Source: an uncultured Flavobacteriales bacterium (lineage in GTDB: Bacteria > Bacteroidota > Bacteroidia > Flavobacteriales > Crocinitomicaceae). Taken from it: a stretch of DNA of 11,606 bases. Below, piece by piece: positions 1 to 6,844 of the stretch. The translations under genes were made by a program, and so were the position numbers. The notes beneath the pieces were generated by a model. It was not told the DNA's origin and did not search any database. It saw only the letters and a program-made list of their open reading frames with translations. The stretch spans positions 1 to 11,606 of the forward strand of contig CAMPIU010000052.1 in the NCBI GenBank assembly GCA_946886545.1, in the 5' to 3' direction. Numbering within the stretch: position 1 is the stretch's first letter; each line of letters starts with the position of its first letter.

Positions 1-711
1 GTGCAATATACCGAGGCAAAGTTCTTTTACGGTTTCCAGGTTGCAATGGAAAACATCCATTCAGAGACTTATTCGTTGTTAATTGATACTTACATCAAGG
101 ATCAAAAAGAGAAGAATCATTTGTTCAATGCATTGGATACAATCGATTGCGTTCGCAAGAAAGCAGATTGGGCGTTGCGTTGGATCGATAACGGTTCTTT
201 TGCAGAGCGCTTAGTTGCATTCGCTGCTGTGGAAGGAATCTTCTTCTCCGGTTCATTTTGTTCGATTTTCTGGTTGAAAAAACGCGGCTTGATGCCAGGA
301 TTGTCGTTCTCAAATGAATTGATCTCTCGCGACGAAGGTTTGCATTGCGATTTCGCATGTTTATTGTACACCAAACACTTGGTACACCAACTTTCGAAGG
401 ATCAGGTACAGGAAATCATCTTAGATGCTGTTGAAATTGAGAAAGAGTTTGTAACAGATGCATTGCCTGTGAAGTTAATAGGAATGAATGCAGAATTGAT
501 GGCTCAGTACATCGAGTTTGTTGCTGACCGCTTGCTGACCGAGCTTGGGAATCCAAAGGTGTTCAATACAACAAACCCTTTCGATTTCATGGATATGATC
601 TCGATTCAGGGAAAAACAAATTTCTTCGAAAAACGTGTGGCTGAGTATCAAAAGTCAGGCGTTATGTCGAACAAGGAAGACCAAACATTTAGTTTGGACG
701 AAGAATGTTAA
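1..711 (+). CDS. nrdB: Ribonucleoside-diphosphate reductase class Ia, small (beta, radical-generating) subunit; 5' end missing
   Basis: This subunit holds the diiron centre and tyrosyl radical that start reduction of ribonucleoside diphosphates in the NrdA partner. The visible 236 residues match the last two thirds of the eukaryote-like R2 family (usually 320-390 residues). The reading frame is open at base 1, so the GTG there is an internal Val codon and roughly 90 or more N-terminal residues, including the first iron-ligand Asp, lie outside the window. Visible metal ligands, by alignment from memory to mouse R2: E17 and H20 in MENIHSE, E78 in [11 protein letters not shown]112 and H115 in RDEGLHCDF. 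The radical tyrosine is Y24. The C-terminal NrdA-binding tail is TFSLDEEC; related R2 proteins end in Phe (FTLDADF in mouse), so the final Cys is odd. The stop lies 41 bases before the chosen nrdA start, so the two form one operon. Identification is very secure. Confidence 0.97.
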   Translation: MQYTEAKFFYGFQVAMENIHSETYSLLIDTYIKDQKEKNHLFNALDTIDCVRKKADWALRWIDNGSFAERLVAFAAVEGIFFSGSFCSIFWLKKRGLMPGLSFSNELISRDEGLHCDFACLLYTKHLVHQLSKDQVQEIILDAVEIEKEFVTDALPVKLIGMNAELMAQYIEFVADRLLTELGNPKVFNTTNPFDFMDMISIQGKTNFFEKRVAEYQKSGVMSNKEDQTFSLDEEC

Positions 712-752
712 TTCATTATATTACAATAACAACAACCCAAATAGAGCGCTAT

Positions 753-3122
753 ATGTACGTAATTAAAAGAGACGGAAGAAAAGAGGCGGTGAAATTTGAC
801 AAAATCACTGCACGCATCATCAAGATGTGTTATGGGCTTGACCCACTAGTTTCCCCAGAGGCTGTTGCCATGAAAGTCATCGAAGGAATCTACGATGGAG
901 TAACAACAACGGTATTAGATAATTTAGCAGCTGAGGTTGCAGCGGCTAAAACAATTGATCACCCGGATTATGCTTTGTTAGCATCACGAATTGCTGTGTC
1001 TAACTTACACAAGGAAACGAAAAAATCGTTCTCTGAGGTAATGGAAGACCTATACAAATACGTAGACCCGAAAACAGGTCAGCGTGCATCATTGATCGCT
1101 GATGATGTGTTTGAAGTAATTCAAAACAATAGAGAGGTATTGGATTCAAGTATTATTTACGATCGTGACTTCCGCTACGATTACTTTGGATTCAAAACAT
1201 TGACAAGAAGTTACTTGTTGAGAACACATGGTGAGATCGCAGAAAGACCGCAACAAATGTTGATGCGTGTTGCTGTTGGGATCCACAAAAACGATTTGCA
1301 ACAGGCGATCAAGACGTACAACCTGATGTCTGAGGGATGGTTTACACATGCAACACCAACATTATTTAATGCCGGTACACCAAAACCTCAAATGTCTTCT
1401 TGTTTCTTGTTGACAATGAAAGAAGATAGCATTGAAGGTATTTACGAGACTTTGAAATCTTGCGCTCAGATTTCACAGTCGGCTGGTGGTATCGGTTTGG
1501 CTATTCACAATATTCGTGCAACAGGATCATACATCAAAGGAACAAACGGTACATCTAACGGAATCGTTCCGATGTTGCGTGTGTTCAATGATACTGCTCG
1601 TTATGTAGATCAGGGTGGAGGAAAACGCAAGGGATCTTTCGCAATGTACATTGAGCCTTGGCATGCAGATGTATTTGATTTCTTAGACTTGAAAAAGAAT
1701 ACCGGAAAAGAAGAAATGCGTGCCCGCGATTTATTCTATGCTTTATGGATTCCGGATTTATTCATGAAACGTGTGGAAGAAAACGGAGATTGGACATTGA
1801 TGTGTCCGCACGAATGTCCGGGACTTTCTGATACGTTCGGAGCTGAATTTGAAGCATTGTATACGCAATACGAAGCAGAAGGAAAAGGCCGTAAAACAAT
1901 CAAAGCACAAGATTTGTGGTTCAAAGTATTGGAATCTCAAATTGAGACAGGTACACCATATATGTTGTACAAGGATGCTGCCAACGCGAAATCAAACCAG
2001 CAGAATTTAGGAGTAATTAAATCTTCTAACTTATGTACGGAGATCATCGAATACACAGCACCGGATGAGATTGCGGTATGTAACCTGGCTTCTTTGGCAT
2101 TACCAAAGTATGTTACGGAAGACGGAAAATTCGATCACGATAAATTATTCGAAGTAACGTACCAGGCCACGGTAAATTTGAATCGTATCATTGACGGAAA
2201 TTTCTACCCGGTTGAAGAAGCACGAAATTCAAACATGCGTCACCGTCCGATCGGATTAGGAGTTCAAGGATTGGCAGATGCGTTCATCATGATGCGTTAT
2301 CCTTTCGAATCGGAAGAAGCAAAAGCATTGAACCGTGAGATCTTTGAAACGATTTATTACGCAGCAATGACTGCATCGAAAGATCTTGCAATTGCTGAAG
2401 GTCCATACGAAACATATGCCGGTTCTCCGGTTTCAAAAGGTGTTTTCCAATACGATATGTGGGGTGTTACTCCAACGGATCGCTGGGAATGGGATTTATT
2501 GAAAGAAGAAGTGATGAAACATGGTGTACGTAACTCTTTGTTAGTTGCACCGATGCCAACAGCTTCAACAGCTCAAATCCTTGGAAACAACGAATGTTTT
2601 GAGCCTTATACATCCAATATTTACACACGTCGTGTATTGTCAGGTGAGTTTATCATCGTAAATAAGCACTTGTTGAAGGATTTGGTAAAAGAAGGTTTAT
2701 GGACGAAAGATATGCGTCAGAAATTGATGGCAGCAAACGGTTCCGTTCAAAATATCAACGAGATTCCTCAATACATCAAAGATCTGTATAAAACTGCTTG
2801 GGAAATTTCTCAAAAAGCAATTATCGAACAAGCTGCTGATCGCGGAGCATACATTTGTCAATCTCAATCATTGAATATCTTCATGGAGAATGCAAACTTC
2901 GGTAAGTTGACGTCCATGCACTTCTACGGTTGGAAAAAAGGATTGAAAACAGGGATGTATTACCTGAGAACAAAAGCTGCAACAGATGCAATCAAGTTCA
3001 CGGTAGATAAAGCAGTAACGGAAGAGCCTGCAGCAATATCTGCAGCTGAGTTGGAAGAACAACAAGCAGCAATCGCATGTTCTTTGGATAATCCGGACAA
3101 CTGTGAAATGTGTTCAGGATAG
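753..3122 (+). CDS. nrdA: Ribonucleoside-diphosphate reductase class Ia, large (alpha, catalytic) subunit
   Basis: This is the catalytic subunit that reduces NDPs to dNDPs in the cytoplasm with NrdB. The chosen start gives 789 residues beginning [11 protein letters not shown], almost the same as the N-terminus of mouse R1 (MHVIKRDGRQE, 792 residues). The frame is open upstream to an ATG at 705 overlapping the nrdB stop, but those 16 extra residues do not resemble the family. Numbered from the chosen start: an N-terminal ATP-cone (about 1-90) for allosteric activity control; C217 in SSCFLL and C443 in AVCNLASL as the redox pair; N426, C428 and E430 in NLCTE as the active-site radical cluster; Y736-Y737 as the end of the radical transfer path; and C784/C787 in the C-terminal CEMC tail that re-reduces the active site. 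All key residues are present, so the enzyme should be active. No strong Shine-Dalgarno precedes the start, which is normal in Bacteroidota. A perfect palindrome starts 22 bases after the stop. Confidence 0.97.
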   Translation: MYVIKRDGRKEAVKFDKITARIIKMCYGLDPLVSPEAVAMKVIEGIYDGVTTTVLDNLAAEVAAAKTIDHPDYALLASRIAVSNLHKETKKSFSEVMEDLYKYVDPKTGQRASLIADDVFEVIQNNREVLDSSIIYDRDFRYDYFGFKTLTRSYLLRTHGEIAERPQQMLMRVAVGIHKNDLQQAIKTYNLMSEGWFTHATPTLFNAGTPKPQMSSCFLLTMKEDSIEGIYETLKSCAQISQSAGGIGLAIHNIRATGSYIKGTNGTSNGIVPMLRVFNDTARYVDQGGGKRKGSFAMYIEPWHADVFDFLDLKKNTGKEEMRARDLFYALWIPDLFMKRVEENGDWTLMCPHECPGLSDTFGAEFEALYTQYEAEGKGRKTIKAQDLWFKVLESQIETGTPYMLYKDAANAKSNQQNLGVIKSSNLCTEIIEYTAPDEIAVCNLASLALPKYVTEDGKFDHDKLFEVTYQATVNLNRIIDGNFYPVEEARNSNMRHRPIGLGVQGLADAFIMMRYPFESEEAKALNREIFETIYYAAMTASKDLAIAEGPYETYAGSPVSKGVFQYDMWGVTPTDRWEWDLLKEEVMKHGVRNSLLVAPMPTASTAQILGNNECFEPYTSNIYTRRVLSGEFIIVNKHLLKDLVKEGLWTKDMRQKLMAANGSVQNINEIPQYIKDLYKTAWEISQKAIIEQAADRGAYICQSQSLNIFMENANFGKLTSMHFYGWKKGLKTGMYYLRTKAATDAIKFTVDKAVTEEPAAISAAELEEQQAAIACSLDNPDNCEMCSG

Positions 3123-3143
3123 AACTTGAAATAGATAAAATAT

Positions 3144-3181
3144 AAACAGTAGGGGCGAAAAATTTTTCGCCCCTACTGTTT
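3144..3181 (+). terminator. Perfect 38-bp palindrome behind nrdA, repeat copy A (likely terminator)
   Basis: Left arm AAACAGTAGGGGCGAAAAA (3144-3162) is exactly the reverse complement of the right arm (3163-3181). In RNA it would form a long hairpin with a GC-rich core (GUAGGGGCG/CGCCCCUAC) closed by an A/U apex, followed by a short U run (3179-3182). Its place 22 bases after the nrdA stop suggests transcription termination or 3'-end protection. A second copy with one base difference lies at 6786-6825, so this is a dispersed repeat rather than a gene-specific terminator. The GTAG...CTAC ends recall REP-type palindromes. The palindrome is seen directly; the function is inferred. Confidence 0.75.
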
Positions 3182-3239
3182 TATGACCAGAACGTGTTGT
3201 GATGTTAATAATTGTGCCGTTTTTATGATATCACATATT

Positions 3240-3292
3240 AAAATCCCGCTGTTGGGACGCGATGCTTCGCGTCACCATGGCGGGATTTTTTT
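3240..3292 (+). terminator. Branched cruciform with T-run (terminator-like, probable repeat element)
   Basis: An outer stem AAAATCCCGC (3240-3249) pairs with GCGGGATTTT (3280-3289), and an inner stem GACGCGA (3256-3262) pairs with TCGCGTC (3267-3273) around a TGCT loop. The plus strand runs into seven T residues (3286-3292), and the minus strand into four, so it could end transcription in both directions. It lies after copy A of the palindrome and about 45 bases before the next gene, so it would isolate that gene from nrdBA read-through unless the promoter lies within or after it. The nested shape is more complex than a plain terminator and suggests a mobile palindromic repeat. Confidence 0.6.
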
Positions 3293-3336
3293 GTTTCTAT
3301 ATACTAGCACAACACTTAAAACGTTAGTACTTTAGC

Positions 3337-6300
3337 ATGATGCACGCTGTACGGGTTGGACTTCTATTGCTAAGCAGTATATTTTGTTGGGTTCATAGCT
3401 GGACACAGGAAAACGCGTACCGTCAAAAAACCATTACAGCAAGCGGAAATATCATTCAGCTTGATTCCTTAAGTATTGCACCGAATTCAATCATAGTGCG
3501 CTGTGGCGGTGAAATTATCTTACCCTATAATTATCTTATTGATTATGCGAAAGGAACCTTTCAGTTGTTTCAATCCTGCTCTGATGAGGTGACCGTTTCT
3601 TATCGGGTTTTACCCTTTTCATTTGCCAAAAGCTATCAACTGAGAGATACGAATATTATTTATACCCAAAATAAAGGAGACAGGGAAAAGTATCTGATCA
3701 CACCGGGTGTAGAACCTCTGGATCTGATGGGAGCCAACGGACTTCGAAAATCAGGAAGTATTTCAAGAGGAATTACATTTGGAAACAGGCAGGATTTGTC
3801 CGTAAACTCATCATTGAACCTGGAATTGTCCGGGTATATTGCGCCAAACTTACAAGTGCTCGCTTCGGTAACAGATGATAATTTACCTATCCAGCCGGAA
3901 GGGAACACCAATAAACTGCAAGAGTTTGACCAGGTATTTATCCAGCTTTTCAACGACCAGTTCAAACTTACAGCCGGTGATTTTTGGATCAGTAAACCGG
4001 AAGGCTATTTTTTGACCTATAAGAAAAGAGGACAGGGTCTGACAGGTGAATATTTTTGGAAAAAAGACAAAACGGGAACAATAAAAACCCAGGTCAGCGG
4101 GGCTTTGTCGAAGGGAAAATTCAACCGGCAAATTATCCAGGGAGTGGAAGGAAACCAAGGGCCATATCGCCTGAGAGGAAATGAAAATGAACCTTATATC
4201 ATTGTCCTTTCCGGTACAGAGCGAGTTTATATCGACGGAAGACAATTAAGCCGCGGGCAGGAATACGATTATGTGATTGATTACAATACTTCGGAGCTGA
4301 CATTTACTGCTAAAAATTTGATTACAAAAGATGTACGGATCGTTGTAGAATTTCAGTATTCAGACCAGAATTATGCCAGATCACTCTTCCAGTTTTCAAC
4401 TGCAGCCCAAAGCAAAGATTTGGATTGGTGGGTAAATGCTTATTCGGAGCAAGATGCAAAAAATCAACCCTTGCAGCAAAACCTCACAAATGACCAGAAA
4501 TTCCTTTTATCCAAAATTGGGGACAGCCTGGAGTTGGCCCGTTATTCGGTAATTGATTCGGTGGGTTATTCCGAAAACCTGGTGATGTACCAAATGGTTG
4601 ATTCACTGGGATACGATAGTGTTTTGGTAGCTTCTGTCGATCAGAGTTTAGCCTATTACAAAGCACAATTTTCCTATGTGGGTCCGGGAAAAGGGGATTA
4701 TGTATTTGAGAAATTCAATGCAATCGGGCGCGTGTACAAATGGGTTCAACCGGTCGGAGGTGTTTCGGTTGGAGATTACGCACCGGTTTCACTCTTGATC
4801 ACTCCAAAAAAACAGCAGTTGTTTACTGCCGGTGCGACCTATCGCTTCAATGAAAAACTCAAAGTCACATCCGAACTGGGGATGAGTGGTTACGATCTGA
4901 ACACCTTTTCTTCACTTGACCGCTTTGATGACCGTGGATACTCCATGCGCACAAAGGTTGAACATACCAATCCTTTTGGAAAGGATTCTGTGCCTGCCTG
5001 GAGTTGGAAGAAGCAGGCCGAGATCGAGATGCTGGATCCTTATTTCAAACCAATCGAACAATACAGGGCTGTTGAGTTCGACCGCGACTGGAATACGCGA
5101 AGCAGGAATTATACCGGAAACCAGGTTCTGACTACAATTGGAACCAGTATTGAGAACAGGAATTATGGAAAGATCGGGATCAATGCACAGCAGTATAAAA
5201 TAGGTTCTGACTTTTCGGGATTAAGAACTCAATTGATCACTTCCTGGAAACAGCGCGGATATAATGTCAATATCGATGTAAGTTTTCTGAGTGCGAAGAA
5301 TGAAAACACGAATCAATTCCTGCGGCATAAGGCTGATATCTCCAAACAAATTAAGAAAGTAAGGATTGGTTTCAAAGATGACCAGGAATTGAACCGTTTT
5401 GTTCAGGGAGATACTTTACTGAACCTTCAGTCCTATAGTTTTTTTGACTATCAGGGATATGTGGCTTTGGGAGACACTTCTTCCGGAGAATTACTGCTAA
5501 GCTATCGTGAACGTATTGATGGAAGATCAGACAGCACACGTCTGCGCAATGCAGCAAAGGCCAAAACACTTCGTGTGGAGTGGACAAAAAATAATTGGAA
5601 AAATCAGCGCCTGTACATGGTGGCAAACTACCGCGAATTAAAAATCCTGGATACAACCTTAATTACTCAGGCACCTGAGAATACAACTAACGGAAGAATT
5701 GATCACGACATTAAATTCTTGAAAGGTGCAGTAAATTTAACCACCTTTTACGAGGTGGGTGCCGGTTTGGAGCAGAAAAAGGAATTTATTTATATCAAAG
5801 TAAATGACGGACAGGGAGTTTATACCTGGAATGATTATAATGGTGATGAGATTAAGGATCTGAATGAGTTTGAAATTGCAGCGTATGCTGATCAGGCAAG
5901 TTACATCCGGGTATTTACACCTTCCAATGATTATATAAAAACATACTCTAATGAGTACAATCAATCGCTCACTTTGCGTCCGGAACGCGTGTGGTCGAAT
6001 GGTACCGGTGTGAAAAAGCTATTAGCTCGTTTTTCCACACAAACCCGTTTTAGATTGCAGCGAAAAACCAATGTGTTTGACGGTGCGAGAGCTTACAATC
6101 CTTTTGTCGGGAGTATTAACGATAATTCATTGATCAGTACGGCAAATGTGATTAAAAACACCGTGTATTTCAACCGAACGAATAATGTGGGCGGGGGGGA
6201 TTACAGTTATGAAAGTTCAAAAACAAAAACCTTGCTTGCAACCGGTTTTGACGGAAGAACAAAGGAATCTCATGAGTTCAACGGAAGAATAACCATCCTG

Positions 6301-6786
6301 AAAAAATTCAGTATTCAATCACAATTTGAAACCGGATTAAAAACATCTTCAGTGGATTACACCTCAGGTCGGAACTATCGTTTACATTATTGGCAACTGA
6401 AACCTTCACTGATCTATCAACCGAATACCTCGCTTCGTTTTAGTTTGGACGGACGTGTAATCAAGAAAAAAAATGAAGAAAATCTGGGAGGTGAACAAGC
6501 TGATATTTACGACATTGGTGTGACTGGAAAGTATAATCAAACACAAAAAGGTAGTTTGCAGGGGCAATTCAATGTCATTCGGATTGCATTTAGAGGAGAT
6601 TCGAATACACCACTTGGATTTGAGTTATTGGAAGCCTTGAAACCGGGAGTAAACTACGTTTGGAACTTAGGTTACCAGCGCTCCTTGTCCAAGAATCTCC
6701 AGATTTCCCTTCAGTACAATGGAAGAAAAAGTGAGGGAAATAAAGTCATCCATGCCGGTGGAATGGAAGTGAAGGCATTCTTTTAA
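3337..6786 (+). CDS. Large exported beta-rich protein, probable outer-membrane barrel, function unknown
   Basis: A 1149-residue protein with a Sec signal peptide (hydrophobic GLLLLSSIFCWV, likely cleaved after VHS at residue 21). I recognise the overall type as a conserved Bacteroidota cell-envelope protein but know no function. Visible parts: a first short beta-module with YLIDYAKGTFQL (about 60-96); a conserved block KSGSISRGITFGNRQDL (138-154) followed by VTDDNLPIQPEGNT; a second module VYIDGRQL...YVIDYNTSELTF...VVEFQYS (297-342); a block GPGKGDYV...GDYAPVSLLITP (449-490); then alternating-residue, barrel-like beta sequence to the end. D833-N835-D837-D841-E844 in WNDYNGDEIKDLNEFE match the liganding spacing of an EF-hand calcium loop. 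The last residues, VKAFF, end in Phe as in many BAM-inserted barrels. The IDY modules resemble segments of SprA-type proteins, but it is shorter than SprA and I do not assign it so. ATG at 3337 or 3340 are both possible; no clear promoter or Shine-Dalgarno is visible. Copy B of the palindrome begins at its stop codon. Confidence 0.85.
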   Translation: MMHAVRVGLLLLSSIFCWVHSWTQENAYRQKTITASGNIIQLDSLSIAPNSIIVRCGGEIILPYNYLIDYAKGTFQLFQSCSDEVTVSYRVLPFSFAKSYQLRDTNIIYTQNKGDREKYLITPGVEPLDLMGANGLRKSGSISRGITFGNRQDLSVNSSLNLELSGYIAPNLQVLASVTDDNLPIQPEGNTNKLQEFDQVFIQLFNDQFKLTAGDFWISKPEGYFLTYKKRGQGLTGEYFWKKDKTGTIKTQVSGALSKGKFNRQIIQGVEGNQGPYRLRGNENEPYIIVLSGTERVYIDGRQLSRGQEYDYVIDYNTSELTFTAKNLITKDVRIVVEFQYSDQNYARSLFQFSTAAQSKDLDWWVNAYSEQDAKNQPLQQNLTNDQKFLLSKIGDSLELARYSVIDSVGYSENLVMYQMVDSLGYDSVLVASVDQSLAYYKAQFSYVGPGKGDYVFEKFNAIGRVYKWVQPVGGVSVGDYAPVSLLITPKKQQLFTAGATYRFNEKLKVTSELGMSGYDLNTFSSLDRFDDRGYSMRTKVEHTNPFGKDSVPAWSWKKQAEIEMLDPYFKPIEQYRAVEFDRDWNTRSRNYTGNQVLTTIGTSIENRNYGKIGINAQQYKIGSDFSGLRTQLITSWKQRGYNVNIDVSFLSAKNENTNQFLRHKADISKQIKKVRIGFKDDQELNRFVQGDTLLNLQSYSFFDYQGYVALGDTSSGELLLSYRERIDGRSDSTRLRNAAKAKTLRVEWTKNNWKNQRLYMVANYRELKILDTTLITQAPENTTNGRIDHDIKFLKGAVNLTTFYEVGAGLEQKKEFIYIKVNDGQGVYTWNDYNGDEIKDLNEFEIAAYADQASYIRVFTPSNDYIKTYSNEYNQSLTLRPERVWSNGTGVKKLLARFSTQTRFRLQRKTNVFDGARAYNPFVGSINDNSLISTANVIKNTVYFNRTNNVGGGDYSYESSKTKTLLATGFDGRTKESHEFNGRITILKKFSIQSQFETGLKTSSVDYTSGRNYRLHYWQLKPSLIYQPNTSLRFSLDGRVIKKKNEENLGGEQADIYDIGVTGKYNQTQKGSLQGQFNVIRIAFRGDSNTPLGFELLEALKPGVNYVWNLGYQRSLSKNLQISLQYNGRKSEGNKVIHAGGMEVKAFF

Positions 6787-6825
6787 AAACAGTAGGGGTG
6801 AAAAATTTTTCGCCCCTACTGTTTT
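6786..6825 (+). terminator. Palindrome repeat copy B at a convergent gene junction (likely bidirectional terminator)
   Basis: A 40-bp inverted repeat centred between 6805 and 6806, sharing 38 of 39 bases with copy A (6787-6825 against 3144-3182). The single change is T at 6799 instead of C, opposite G at 6812. In a plus-strand transcript this becomes a G-U wobble pair, so the hairpin stays intact; in a minus-strand transcript it is an A-C mismatch. The repeat starts inside the TAA stop of the upstream gene and ends 19 bases before the stop of the convergent aminopeptidase gene, ideal for ending transcripts from both sides. It is the only structured element in this junction. Confidence 0.75.
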
Positions 6826-6844
6826 AATTTTGTAAAGAATTTAA

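Noticed and set aside
705..752. N-terminal extension of NrdA from the ATG overlapping the nrdB stop
   Set aside because: The extra 16 residues (Thr/Ile-rich) do not match the family, whose N-terminus MYVIKRDGR starts exactly at 753.
3883..4245. A 120-codon frame antisense to the large exported protein
   Set aside because: It lies wholly opposite a clearly coding gene, shows no domain or signal, and its composition fits a shadow frame.
3144..6825. Composite transposon: the two palindromes as terminal repeats carrying the large gene as cargo
   Set aside because: There is no transposase between them, no target-site duplication is visible outside the arms, and both copies sit exactly where gene terminators belong.
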